In this document: piece by piece, positions 24,522 through 35,800 of the stretch
Layout: each line of letters starts with the position of its first letter
Numbering within the stretch: the first letter of the stretch is position 1
NCBI RefSeq assembly: GCF_014851395.1
Contig: NW_024040374.1
Coordinates: forward strand, 26,678,772 to 26,742,771
DNA length: 64,000 nt
From: Micropterus salmoides
Lineage: Eukaryota > Chordata > Actinopteri > Centrarchiformes > Centrarchidae
Reading direction: 5' to 3'
The notes under the pieces: generated by a model
The model's database searches: none
What the model was told of the DNA's origin: nothing
What the model saw: the letters and a program-made list of their open reading frames with translations, nothing else
Made by a program: the position numbers and the translations under genes

Positions 24522-24620
24522 AATCAAATAATTGATTCCGGGGGAAAGGATATTTATTGGAATAGGGTAAGGGAGCACACTTAATTGATAAGCTGGTACA
24601 GCTGATTGTGTGTAGATGCA

Positions 24621-25606
24621 ATGGCTTCTGAGCGTTTTGATGTGGAGTCATTTTTGGTAAATCTGACTCATGACAAAGTTCACGCCTGTAGGAAGGATGA
24701 CCTGGTTAAAGTAGCAAGTCACCTCCAGATTCCGGTAAGTAAAACAATGTTAAAAAGGGATCTGAAACCATTAGTTGTGGCTACATTGTTGGAGAGAGGG
24801 CTGCTTGAATTACCTGTGGCAGTAGAGTTAGAAACGCTTCCGGTGGCTGGCTCCACGGAGACCGAGGGGGTGCAGACCCTTAAGCCACAACCAGTCTCTA
24901 GGTGGGACGACGAGGTCGGTGGAGGGTTAAAGACACCAGTCACGCTGCCACGTTATGACCCTTCCCCTGAGAGCAGTGCTCGTTCCAGAGATGGGGCCCG
25001 TATAAAGGTTCGCCTGGCCCGTCTCCAGCTTGAGGCCCAAGAAAGGGAACGTCAGCAGCACATGCAACTTCAGCTTGAAATCAGAAAGCTGGAAGTAGAG
25101 GCTGATAAGGCTGTAAGGCTACGGAAGCTCGAGCTTGAAAGCTCCCAGGCGAGGCAAAGACCGCCTGCTGCTGCACCAGGTATATCATCCGCCTCTCCAC
25201 CCTAAATTCTGCTAGTCCAATTTCTCTGGCCTTTGATGTTAGCAAGCATATTGCTCTAGTGCCATTGTTCCGGGAATCTGAGGTTGACTCTTACTTTAGT
25301 GTATTTGAGCGCATTGCAGTTGCCTTGCAGTGGCCAACAGAGGTGTGGCCACTACTGCTCCAGTGTAAGCTCCATGGCAAGGCCCAGGAAGCCATTGCAG
25401 CGCTCTCTTTGGAAGAGAGCTTAGACTATGAGTCGGTTAAGTCTGCCATTCTTCGTATTTACGAACGAGTTCCTGAGGCCTACCGGCAGAAATTTAGGAG
25501 TCATAGGAAGTCACAGAACCAGACTTACACTGAGTTTGCGAGAGAGAAGGGGGTGTATTTGATAAATGGACTTCGGCCTGTTCTGCTGATAACTACAGTG
25601 CTCTGA
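24621..25606 (+). pseudogene. Gypsy gag, frameshifted
   Basis: The first ATG of the frame is at 24621 (MASERFDVE); the open frame extends upstream only through a TTG. Residues to about 195 include a charged, probably coiled-coil segment rich in Gln, Glu, Arg and Leu, ending at a stop near 25203. The capsid-like part then continues in another frame (25259-25606), with VPLFRESEVDSYFSVFERIA and LQCKLHGKAQEAIAAL, resembling SCAN/capsid domains of Gmr1-type gag. The frame breaks at a CCC run near 25200 and a GGGGG run near 25551. The third frame carries the gag C-terminus and zinc knuckle. Confidence 0.85.
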
Positions 25607-25611
25607 GAGAG

Positions 25612-28600
25612 TTGTTACTGGTGGAGGATTTTAAAAAGAGCCTGCCAGAACGTATTGTTGTGTACCTAAATGAGCAGAAGGTAACAACTCTAGCTGCTGC
25701 CTCAACAACGGCCGATGAATATGTACTAATCCACAAAACTGTTTACGCTCACTCCCCTGAAAGACCACGTAGAGCACCAGTATCACCTCCCTCTGTCCAC
25801 AAAACACAGGGTGGGGAGAAGGAGGAAAGGAAATGTTATTACTGTCATCTGGCCGGTCATGTTATTGCTACCTGCCCAGCCTTGAAACGCAAAGAACAGT
25901 CTTCACGCCCTTCCCAGCCTAAAGGCGTCGGTCTAATTAAAACTCAGCGTAGTACAAGAGTTGAGGGTAACAGATGCAATGAGTTGGATGCCTGCTTTAA
26001 GCCGTTTGTTTTTGAAGCACGTATTTCACTCACTGGCCTGCCTGTGGATCAGCGCTCTGTCCGGGTACTGAGGGATACTGCGTGTTCCCAGTCAGTAGTT
26101 TTGACATCGGCATTGCCCTTTTCGGAACATTCAGCTTGTGGGTTCGGTTCAGTGCTCCGCGGCATTGAGATGGGTTACGTTCCACGTCCGGTGCACCGTA
26201 TCCACATTCAATCTGACTTAGTTACAGGGTTCTTTCCTGTTGCTGTTTGTGACGCTCTACCCATTCAGAGTATTGTACTTCTACTAGGGAATGATATTGC
26301 GGGAGGGAAGGTGACGCCCACGTTGGAGGTGCTGGATTCTCCTCGGTGCGGCAAGTTCCCAACCGACAATCTGTCTTCTTCAGTGTTTCCTGCTTGTGTG
26401 CTCACTCGTGCACGCACACGGTTGCTCCAGGATGAGTGCGACAGTTCAGATGTTTCCCTAAACGACAGTGTACTCATGCCAATGTTTTCAGGTGAAACTG
26501 AGGTGGTGGGAACCAAGGAGCAGGCCGACGTGCAACCCCTGCCTGAGGCGGTTGAATCACAGGACTCTCCCGGCTCAGATTCACTTCCAGTTACACGAGG
26601 GCGCCTGGCGAATGCACAGAGAGGAGATCCAACACTGCAGCGTTGTTTCAGAAGTGTGGTAAGTGTCAACGATAACGCAAGTGTGGAAAAAGTGGTTTTC
26701 CTGCTAGACCAGGACGTCTTAGTTCGCAGATGGTCCCCTCTCCCAGAGACTGATGCTGATTGGAATGTTGTTTACCAGATAGTCGTGCCTTCTCTGTATA
26801 GACAGCATGTGTTATCAGTTGCGCACGAAAGCAAATGGTCAGGACACTTGGGGGTAACGAAAACTTATCAGCTCATTCTTAAGCACTTCTTTTGGCCAGG
26901 GTTAAAGTCAGATGTAGCAAAGTTTTGCCGTAGTTGCCATGTGTGCCAGATAGCAGGAAAGCCAAACCAAACAGTCCCTCCTGCCCCGTTACATCCTATT
27001 CCTGTAATGGAAGAGCCATTCGACCGAGTGATAATAGACTGTGTGGGTCCGTTACCCCGCACCAAGAGCGGAAACCAATATATACTCACCATTATGTGCG
27101 CGGCAACCCGTTTTCCCGAAGCAATTCCCCTTCGTAATATTACAGCCAAAGCTGTAGTTAAGTCCCTCACCAAGTTCTTCTCTACCTTTGGTCTTCCACG
27201 TGTAATACAGTCAGACCAGGGTTCTAACTTTCAGTCCAACCTCTTTAAACAGGTGCTCGGCACATTAAATGTTAAGCATGCAGTGTCCTCGGCATATCAT
27301 CCTGAGTCCCAAGGGGCTCTGGAGCGTTGGCATCAGACTCTCAAGTCCATGCTGCGTAAATATTGTTTAGAAAACCGAACGGATTGGGATGAAGGGATTC
27401 CATTTGTTTTGTTTGCAGCACGTGAAGCCGTTCAGGAGTCTTTGGGCTTCAGCCCTGCTCAGCTCGTGTTTGGGCATACCCCCCGTGGCCCGCTTAAAAC
27501 GTTGCATGACCAGTTTGTGTCGCTCAAATCGTCGCCGGTCAGTAATGTATTAGATTATGTCAGCCACTTCCGTGAGCGGCTACACATCGCGAACGCACAC
27601 GCTAAACGGTCCTTAACAAATTCACAGAGAGTGATGAAGCGCCACTATGACCGTTCTGCTGTGGCTCGCTGTTTTCATCCTGGCGATTGGGTACTGGCGT
27701 TGCTGCCCACGCCGACGTCGGTGCTATCTGCTAAATTTACGGGTCCATATGAGGTCCGTGAACGCCTCAGTGACACGGACTACATTCTCAGTACTCCCGA
27801 GCGAAGGAGAAAAACGCGCGTTTGTCATATCAACATGCTCAAAATATATCAACCTAGAGAGGATAGTAAGCGCTCTGTAGGTGGACCTGGTCCTTCACTC
27901 GTTACTTCGCCTCCCCAGAGCGCGGCACTGATCGTAACTGATCCTGCGCTCTCCCCCGACTGTGATGACCTGCGGCCGCGTCACCCAGTCCAGTTAGGCA
28001 CTCGACTCCCTAATTCAGAGGCGATAGCAGAGTTACCGTCCCAGTTATTACATTTACCTGCTGAACATCGACAGGATGTAATCAACCTTGTCGACAACTT
28101 CACCTGTTTGTTCAGCGATGTACCGACCAAAACGACTGTAATACAGCATGATATTGAACTGACTGACCCGCGCCCCATAAAGCAACATCCGTACCGGGCA
28201 AACCAGACAAAACGGGAACTGATGAAAGGAGAAGTGGAATATCTTCTTCAGAATGGGTTTGCTGAACCCAGTTCTAGTTCATGGAGTTCACCCTGCCTTG
28301 TTGAGGCTAAATCTGACGGCTCACCTCGCTTCATTACTGATTTTCGTAAGGTAAACTGCGTAACTGTGCGTGATTCGTACCCCTTGCCGAGAATGGAAGA
28401 CTGCGTTGACAATCTGGGGAATGCCAAGTTTGTGAGCAAACTGGACCTGTTAAAAGGTTACTGGCAAGTACCTTTAACTGACCGTGCTGCAGTTATTTCA
28501 GCGTTTGTTACGCCAGACCATTTTGCTCAATATTCCGTCATGGCGTTTGGTATGTGTAATGCTCCCGCTACCTTCCAAAGACTAGTGAATACTGTGCTAT

Positions 28601-28785
28601 CTGGAGTGGGTAACTGTAACGCATATTTGGATGACTTGATTGTGTATACAGACACGTGGAAGGAGCACCTACGCGTCTTGGAACAGGTCTTCAGTAGTGT
28701 GAATTTGGAAAGGCGACCGTCACCTATTTGGGTAGACAGGTCGGGCAGGGACAGGTGCGACCTGTTGAAGCAAACATCTGTGTAA
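25612..28785 (+). CDS. Gypsy gag end-protease-integrase-RT polyprotein segment
   Basis: A 1,057-codon frame. The zinc knuckle CYYCHLAGHVIATC is at about residue 73. A protease-like RDTACSQS at about 153 has DTA where DTG or DSG is usual. The integrase zinc finger (HESKWSGHLG to CRSCHVCQ) spans about 405-450, and the DDE core has Asp in VIIDCVGPL, Asp in QSDQGSNF and Glu in GALERWHQ (about 475-580). A GPY/F-like FTGPYEV follows near 710. The RT starts near 850, with FVSKLDLLKGYWQVPL and the catalytic box AYLDDLIVYTD near 1005. The frame then leaves the RT thumb at about 28694, where sequence is missing, and ends at a stop. Integrase lies N-terminal of RT, as in the Gmr1 group. Confidence 0.92.
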   Translation: MLLVEDFKKSLPERIVVYLNEQKVTTLAAASTTADEYVLIHKTVYAHSPERPRRAPVSPPSVHKTQGGEKEERKCYYCHLAGHVIATCPALKRKEQSSRPSQPKGVGLIKTQRSTRVEGNRCNELDACFKPFVFEARISLTGLPVDQRSVRVLRDTACSQSVVLTSALPFSEHSACGFGSVLRGIEMGYVPRPVHRIHIQSDLVTGFFPVAVCDALPIQSIVLLLGNDIAGGKVTPTLEVLDSPRCGKFPTDNLSSSVFPACVLTRARTRLLQDECDSSDVSLNDSVLMPMFSGETEVVGTKEQADVQPLPEAVESQDSPGSDSLPVTRGRLANAQRGDPTLQRCFRSVVSVNDNASVEKVVFLLDQDVLVRRWSPLPETDADWNVVYQIVVPSLYRQHVLSVAHESKWSGHLGVTKTYQLILKHFFWPGLKSDVAKFCRSCHVCQIAGKPNQTVPPAPLHPIPVMEEPFDRVIIDCVGPLPRTKSGNQYILTIMCAATRFPEAIPLRNITAKAVVKSLTKFFSTFGLPRVIQSDQGSNFQSNLFKQVLGTLNVKHAVSSAYHPESQGALERWHQTLKSMLRKYCLENRTDWDEGIPFVLFAAREAVQESLGFSPAQLVFGHTPRGPLKTLHDQFVSLKSSPVSNVLDYVSHFRERLHIANAHAKRSLTNSQRVMKRHYDRSAVARCFHPGDWVLALLPTPTSVLSAKFTGPYEVRERLSDTDYILSTPERRRKTRVCHINMLKIYQPREDSKRSVGGPGPSLVTSPPQSAALIVTDPALSPDCDDLRPRHPVQLGTRLPNSEAIAELPSQLLHLPAEHRQDVINLVDNFTCLFSDVPTKTTVIQHDIELTDPRPIKQHPYRANQTKRELMKGEVEYLLQNGFAEPSSSSWSSPCLVEAKSDGSPRFITDFRKVNCVTVRDSYPLPRMEDCVDNLGNAKFVSKLDLLKGYWQVPLTDRAAVISAFVTPDHFAQYSVMAFGMCNAPATFQRLVNTVLSGVGNCNAYLDDLIVYTDTWKEHLRVLEQVFSSVNLERRPSPIWVDRSGRDRCDLLKQTSV

Positions 28786-29393
28786 TTTCACTGTGCCCGG
28801 CCCCCACTACACGTAAAGCGCTGCGTTCGTTCCTGGGAATGGCGGGGTATTACAGAGCTTTCTGCCGTAACTTCTCCACTGTTGCTCAGCCACTAACTCG
28901 TTTACTGAGCCCCAAGGTTGATTTTGTGTGGTCTTCAGACTGTCAAGCCGCGTTTGATAGCCTCAAGGCGCTCCTGTGTCATGCACCTGTGCTTGCGGCT
29001 CCGGATTTTGCCAGGCCGTTCAAGCTTGAGGTGGATGCCAGTGCGGTAGGGGCAGGCGCTGTTCTCTTACAGGAAGATGTAGAGGGGATCGATCACCCAG
29101 TGTGTTACTTTTCCAGGAAATTTAACAAACATCAACTTAACTATTCCACCATTGAAAAAGAGACACTTGCCTTGTTGTTGGCCTTACAACACTTCGAGGT
29201 CTATGTTGGGTCCAGCTCCCTGCCGGTTGTGATTTACACTGATCATAACCCCCTGGTTTTCCTCTCACGCATGTATAACCACAATCAGCGCCTAATGCGT
29301 TGGGCCCTGATCATTCAGGACTACACCTTAGATGTCCGCCACAAGAAAGGTTCAGAGAATGTGGTGGCTGACGCCTTGTCCAGGTTACAGTGA
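28694..29393 (+). pseudogene. Gypsy RT thumb remainder and RNase H
   Basis: Continues pol in a new frame after a small deletion. It covers CEFGKATVTYLG, then LRSFLGMAGYYRAF and the RNase H domain: LEVDASAVGAGAVL, the STIEKETLALLLAL glutamate, VIYTDHNPL and VVADALSRLQ, then a stop at 29391-29393. The RNase H catalytic acidic residues are present. There is no chromodomain or envelope after it. Only 59 bases separate the stop from the 3' LTR. Confidence 0.92.
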
Positions 29394-29443
29394 GTGTTGG
29401 CGTGTTGAGTTGTGTTTCACCCAAACATGGAGTTTGTGTTTAT

Positions 29444-29452
29444 GGGAGGGGG
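29444..29452 (+). promoter_or_regulatory. Polypurine tract
   Basis: GGGAGGGGG directly abuts TGTTACGG of the 3' LTR. This is the standard primer for plus-strand synthesis. Confidence 0.93.
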
Positions 29453-30170
29453 TGTTACGGCTGCCACCGCCCCCACCTGTATTTGCCTGTGCTTTCAAGT
29501 GGACTATCTGTTATGCTGAGCAGGCTGTGCAAGCCCACGCGGAGGATTGGCTGCACAAGGAGAGAAGGCCCCGCCTACTTCCTGGGTTTCCAGTTACCAT
29601 GCCCTCGATTGGTGCGGCATGCTCTACGGGCCAATCAGATGGAGACCGTGACAACCACCACCTGCTTAAAAGCCTGCCGGGTCTGCCATTCGAGGCAGCA
29701 ATCTGACCTGAGTTGCTTGCCTCGGGAACGCCTGTCTTAGAGATTATAGTAGTGTTTTGTAACCCGTGCTAGACTTTGTGTCTTGACTTTGTGTGTTTCA
29801 CTGTGTGAAGGTAAGAGAGTGGGCCAGGGCTAAGCTTAGCTATCACTGACACCTTTCTTGCACACACCCTAGTTGTTTTATGTTAGTTTTCACCAGGTTC
29901 AGGGGTGCTGTGCGTTTTGTGTTGTGTTTTTCAAATGCCGTAGGTTAGTGAGCTTTTGGTTTATTCTTGTTTTGTTAGTATCTCTGTAAGCAGTAATCCT
30001 CCTTTTGAGGATCTCCTTTTGTTATAATTGTTTGTTGATTTCCACAGCACCCATTGGCCCATCCTCTGTTTGTGCTCCACTTGCATTATTTCAAATAAAT
30101 GCCCTTTCAAACCAACAACATCTGGTTTATGTTTATGTCCCTATACCCCTAGACACCTTGGGACGTAACA
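29453..30170 (+). repeat. Gypsy 3' LTR
   Basis: 718 bp, TGTTACGG to CGTAACA, nearly identical to the 5' LTR. It is followed by CGTTC and the resumed DIRS sequence. Confidence 0.95.
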
Positions 30171-30220
30171 CGTTCCCATAGTGTCGTAACCGACGCAGTT
30201 CGAGTTCCCTCGAAGGGGAA
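30171..30220 (-). repeat. DIRS right terminus, outer part, with right copy of the CGTTC duplication
   Basis: Resumes the interrupted DIRS repeat: 'cgttcccatagtgtcgtaac' then 'cgacgcagtt' and 'cgaaggggaa'. It is complementary to the right half of the ICR. The first five bases are the second copy of the target duplication. Confidence 0.92.
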
Positions 30221-30282
30221 CTACAGAGCTGCATGTAACAGGCTGCACACCTCCACTTTCTCAGCCAGGTAACCAACTCCTT

Positions 30283-30724
<442 letters not shown>

Positions 30725-30803
30725 GCAAAACCCAACACAACGGTAGATCTATGGTATCAGCCTAATATCGGTTCACATACAGGATTATCGCTGTAGTAAG
30801 AGA

Positions 30804-30900
30804 TGCACAGATTACATTTTTCCTGGCTGATTCCAGTTACTGATTTTTTTAAAAGGGCTGGCCTGCCGATTCTGATTTTGGCCAATTCCGATTTTATTTC
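30804..30900 (+). repeat. Degenerate hAT-like end (AGAGATGCACAGATT)
   Basis: 'agatgcacagatt' followed by 'gccgattctgattttggcc' resembles the terminal region of fish hAT-type elements beginning AGGGATGCACCGATT. A convergent end of the same type is at about 36440-36470 on the opposite strand. The copy is old and incomplete. Confidence 0.5.
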
Positions 30901-32056
30901 TTTCTATAAACTATAACTGACAGCATACACTAACATTTTTGTAACTATTGGAAAAATCTAGGATCCCCATCAGCACCAGTATAAATGTTGGATATTGTCA
31001 CTGGTCTCAATTGTACAGTCATAATGAAATACTGATTATAAAATAACATTTTCACTGGAAGGAGCTGAAAATAAATTGCACACCATTTTAATCCTACTTA
31101 ATTCTCCAATTTATTTTTGTGTTCAATCATAAACTACAGCAATCTGCTCACCTTTTTTTTCCTGAGAGAGACATGAGACAGAGGTAAAATGCAAGCACAA
31201 ACGTGGCATTTATTGTCTTCCATACAGACAAGAGGAGACACCGACACCAACAAGCAGAACTTACACTGAAAGCAACTAGCTGCCTTATGTACACTCCCTC
31301 CTGCAGGTAATTAAGTGGGTAAAACTACTTAGGTGGAACCACCATCATTTAGAATAATAAATATTTACCTAAAAACCGAACACCATAGAAAAATAGAGCA
31401 CAAAGAATGAATATTTACATAAATACAAATTTCTATCAATAAATCAATAACACATACTCTCAAAATAATCACATAAATCATCATTGTTGATGGCTTTACT
31501 CCCCCCACCCTCAGCTTCATGGTTTACTCCTGCAGCTCTTAAGCAGTTGCTTGGGCCTACAACACTCCTTTGCCTATGTCCCCTGCTGAAGAGACAACCA
31601 GGAAGAGGGGAGTACTTACATTGCTTGCTTTATCTGTTCAAACTAATCTGATAACTAACTGGAATGGAGTAGAAGCACAATACTATGTCGTGAACCTTGA
31701 CTATCACTGATTGAGGATGGCCAGACCCCCCTGTGTTTCCTCAACCCCCTCTGGAGCTACTCACAGCAAAGACAGTTATCAAATGTTTCACAAATTAAAT
31801 AAACAATCAAAATAAGAATGTGTATGGCTCCTGCTTTATCAATAATCCCCACCTTAATACTCAGTTGACTATTTCAGGTAATGGAACCCCTGGTCTCCAT
31901 TACACTCAGGTACTCTTGGCGTAATGTTTCAGTAATATTTTTTCATCTTGACGTTGAAGTAATTGATGATATGTTACATTGACTCCATTTAGCAGACAGC
32001 TTTTAAATAACTACTTATGCATCTTTCATCGGAGAGGCTTAGCAATGTCAGCATAG

Positions 32057-32818
32057 CTAAATTTTAGGGCTGTCCCCGACTAAGGATTTACATAGTCGAA
32101 TCAGAATCAACTCCTGCCTATAGTCGACTGGTAGTTAAATCACGTGTTTTTGTGCACGGCGGTTGCAAGTCGGGGGGTGGGGGGGCTGTAGTCTCTAGTC
32201 ATTCAATTTACACTGTAAAATTTTAGCTAAACTGAGGCTTATTGTTGACCCTTTTCTCTCTCTCTCTCTCTCTCGCCAGCCATTCACCGGTCTTGTGCAG
32301 AGTTTTGCTTGCATGCCATGCTGCCGAGAACTGCGTGCACGTCGCGGTTCCTCACGGGTCTATTTCAAGAAGCCGGCTATTTAAAAATTATAAAATATTC
32401 TTTGTGTGGTTCATCAACGCTGAAACTATCCGAAAGTCCTGCCAGGTGTGGACAACTCAGCACAACACCAGTGAAGCTGGGGCTCCGTCTTTTCAGCAAG
32501 TGTTCCTCTTCTGCCACCACATACACACGCCTACACATGCGCATTGACGACCCAGGGTTAGGGTTACAATTTTGGATTTATTCACGCACTTTAAAAACTT
32601 CTTTTTACATATTGTATATTGTAATAGGCTGTATATTAACTTATTGGAAGAAAACTGGTAGTTCTATGTAAATTCAGATGTTGAGCACCCCCATATCACC
32701 AAAATGGCATGATCCTTGTTTCGCTGTGAAGCTTTGACTGTGAGATTGACAGTCGAATCAGGCTCCGCCCATCGAAGCATCGAATCTTCGACTATTCGGG
32801 GTCAACCCTACTAAATTT
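32057..32818. mobile_element. hAT-type non-autonomous element with perfect 8-bp duplication
   Basis: The element 32065-32810 (746 bp) is flanked by CTAAATTT at 32057-32064 and 32811-32818. Its ends are TAGGGCTGTCCCCGAC and, from the other side, TAGGGTTGACCCCGAA (13 of 16 match), followed on both sides by subterminal TAGTCGAATC/TTCGACTAT-type motifs. An 8-bp duplication is diagnostic of hAT. No transposase is visible; the open frames at 32242-32671 are not recognisable. It contains a CT microsatellite at about 32255-32273. Confidence 0.92.
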
Positions 32819-35800
32819 AATGGCTGATAACAAATGGTGACTAAGCTTGCCTGAATATCATAATTGAGACCAAACTTTAGTATAACAGTTATACTGTAGT
32901 AACATTACTGTACTGAACTGGTCTTCCGCTGTGTGTGGTTGTCTTGCACCGTTATACTGCATTATTTTATATGATGTGGGTCACACGGCGACTGAGACAG
33001 GCGAAGAAGCTAGTGTTAAAGGCTAGTGTTAAACTGTCACAATATTTCACTTTGACATAATACCAGTGGTATACAGGATAGTCATGTTAGCTGGTGAAGT
33101 AATGTGGCAAGTGATTCAAGTAGAATTTTGCAATGGATTACGTTAACAACACCTTGGCGTTAGCTAAGAAGCAGTAGATAACGTTATCTACCTTGTCCCA
33201 ACTAAAGCACAGAATCATTAAATATTTCATATACTTTGCAGTGTTGTTAGTTTACCTGTCCAATAAGATGAAAGCCAACTCTGGGTCGGTTTTATATCCA
33301 GAACAAAGCGGAGGTCTCTCCATGCAAATAATCTGACTTGATTTTTTCACATAGGATGCAGCAAAGTGGCAGTTCTAAGGGACCGAGAAAGCAACATATG
33401 TTCATTTTGATATGTAGTTCTGTTTCTGTTCACAAATAGGCAATTAAAGTGATTAAGTTATTTCATTAAAAAAATTACATTTAGGCCCTTTAAAAGAAAA
33501 AACCCTGCAGGATTACAGGCCAGGCGCGAGGCCCTGTGCGATTGCACACTTCACACAACCCATGTGACGGTTATACTTAGGAATTAGGATGCTTCCTGGA
33601 CACCTTCTTGTGCAGATATTATTAGCACATCCAACTGAAGACTCTGAAAAAGACCCAAAATATGCTGGACGGATTATGTATCCCATCTGTCCAAAGAACG
33701 CCTTAGTAAGTGGTGCAAAATGGATAGATAAAGTGCTAAATGAATAGGTTGATTGTTCACTTGGAGTTTTAGCCATTCGGGCATCACAGTACAAAGTACA
33801 GTACAAATGGCAGTGACTTATTATGAATGAAAAGCTTAGTTGCTACAGTGGACCCCAACAGCTTATCAAACCTTTCTGACACTTTACGTAGGCAGTGCCA
33901 CTGTCATGTCAAAAGACCTGGTACAATACTTTAGTGGGCTAATGAACATTATTCTTAAGTCAATTTCTTTTGAATTTCTAAATGGAAAATGTCTCCACGT
34001 GTGCAGAATAGTTTTCTGTTCTCTGTCCTTTTGATGTGAAAATTACCAAATTTATTCCTAAAGTGAAGGGAATTAATCATCGCCTGTCTCATGGAGAAGT
34101 CATGACACCGTGAATTATACATTGCATTGTAATTAGAAACAATGCAAAGTATGACAACTGATACTGCATTTAAATTCTTTTGACAATGGGACTTAAAATT
34201 AGCTTGTCACATAGAGGGGGTGCTTGAGTGTTTGCTGTAGTAGCACCACATAGGCAATAAAATTCAGTAGTTACGTAAATTAAACCAAATCACAGCCTCT
34301 CATATATGCACACTGAATTTTCCATAAATGCCAATATAAAGCACAGGACTTACAACGTCCCATAACCTGGTGCAGCAATATTAAGACATTTATAAATGCA
34401 ATAGTTGACAGAATTAACAAATAATGCGAGTGCCGTATAATACAAGTAAGCAAGCATGTAAAAATGGCTCTTCTTTCATTAAAGATAGAGCATTTGGCAA
34501 AGTTTCATTTCTGTGACAAAAAAATGCATTCAATAGCAAAACAACGGTCTGTCTGGCTGTTTCCTGGTTGCTGACACAGGTCTGTGCAAGCACACCTTAT
34601 TCCTTTTTCGGATACTTTGACCATATGTGGCTCACATCTTGCACCACCAGCAGGTGAATCAGGGGAAAAAGCTGATGCCTGCTCAAAAAGAAGCTGAATT
34701 GTTTTTAAAATAGTCACTAAAGGGTTTGAACATTTGTCAACTGTTGACTCAAAGTCACTCAGGTGGCAAGGTGACAGTGACAAGGTTAGAAACCCCCCAA
34801 ACACCCCAAGGTACAGGCACAAAGAGGTTTTCACTTAATTTGGCTGATTAGACCTCAAGGACTGTGAGGGTGTGTGCAGGCTGTTTGATTGACAACAGTA
34901 ATGTTGAAAATGTAAGAGATGTTAGAAAAAAATATAAATATATATACACACACACACATTTGTTATAGTCAGGCATGCAAACTGGTCAGGCACAGAGACA
35001 GTGTATGAGGAGTCCGTTTTTAAGTTTACATGTTGTATAGATAACGTTCATTTATCTACTGCAACAAGAGAAAGTGGGGATATAAGGGCTCAGGTTAGGG
35101 ATGTGACGATACTCTTCCCCCAGACTGTTCTGAGCATTAAACACTTCATTTCCTGCATCCTGGTGATTTTTTTTTTTATTTATGTAAAGGAAAACCCAAA
35201 ATTCAGGTGGCAGGTGACAATTCAAAAACGAAAAATATTAGAGAATATAATGCAGTGCAGCTCTCTGCAGCATACTGTGTTGCTTTCACATATGTTCCTC
35301 CTGTAGATCAACTTTTCTCATGTAATATCATCCCTGCTGAATTAGCACACATGCAGGCATGATTTAGTCTTCCCTCCTCTTTTGTCATTTTTACAAGGAG
35401 AGAACAGAAAACTTGGCCAAAAAGAAACTGTTGTTAAAGTTACTAAGTGGTTCTGCACGTTTTTGGGTCATTTTATAATCAGTAGTAGTTTTATCTTACT
35501 TGAATAAATAAAGAAGTGCAAATAAACCTTTCTCAAAGCACTTTCATTGTTTCTTGTTGCAAGCTATTTTTCAAAGCATTTTTAACAAATGCTTTGAAAA
35601 AGTGATGGGGACATGTCCCCAGCGTCCCCAGTGTAAATAACACAGATGCTGACATGTTTCATCCTGTTGACATTGCCCTACATTACATCCAGGACGCTGC
35701 CACTGGTCTCCATAAATAATAATTACCTTAGCTAACATTATTGGTTAATAACAGTAGGCAAAGTTATAAAATCGGCTACATTATTGTATCTGACAGGACA

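Larger units (their letters stand above)
23786..30170 (+). mobile_element. Gmr1-type Ty3/Gypsy LTR retrotransposon (6,385 bp)
   Basis: A near-complete LTR element: 5' LTR, tRNA-Pro primer site, gag, zinc knuckle, protease, integrase, RT, RNase H, polypurine tract and 3' LTR. Pol has integrase before RT (about 26800-27600 against 28140-28690), opposite to ordinary Gypsy order and characteristic of the deuterostome Gmr1 group. No envelope gene follows. LTRs are 714 and 718 bp and differ by one substitution and four single-base gaps, so insertion was recent. It lies inside a DIRS terminal repeat with a 5-bp duplication, antisense to gabrg3. Two small frameshifts in gag and a deletion in RT break the coding region. 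Confidence 0.95.
20161..30220 (-). mobile_element. DIRS-type tyrosine-recombinase retrotransposon, internally deleted, interrupted by a Gypsy insertion
   Basis: DIRS elements carry gag, RT-RNase H and a tyrosine recombinase instead of an integrase, and have inverted terminal repeats plus an internal complementary region. All of these are visible. There are inverted termini at 20161-20397 and at 23630-23785/30171-30220, a complementary region at 20424-20524, a gag start at 23619, RT-RNase H at 22953-21262, and recombinase remnants at 21200-20586. After removing the 6,385-bp Gypsy element and one 5-bp duplication copy, the element is about 3.67 kb. That is shorter than I expect for a complete fish DIRS, and parts of gag and the recombinase N-terminus are missing. 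It lies in the same direction as gabrg3. As expected for DIRS, no target duplication is seen at its ends. Confidence 0.92.

Noticed and set aside
23786..30170. Endogenous retrovirus, because of the tRNA-Pro primer site
   Set aside because: No envelope gene, and integrase before RT with Gypsy-type RT; fits a Gmr1-type retrotransposon.
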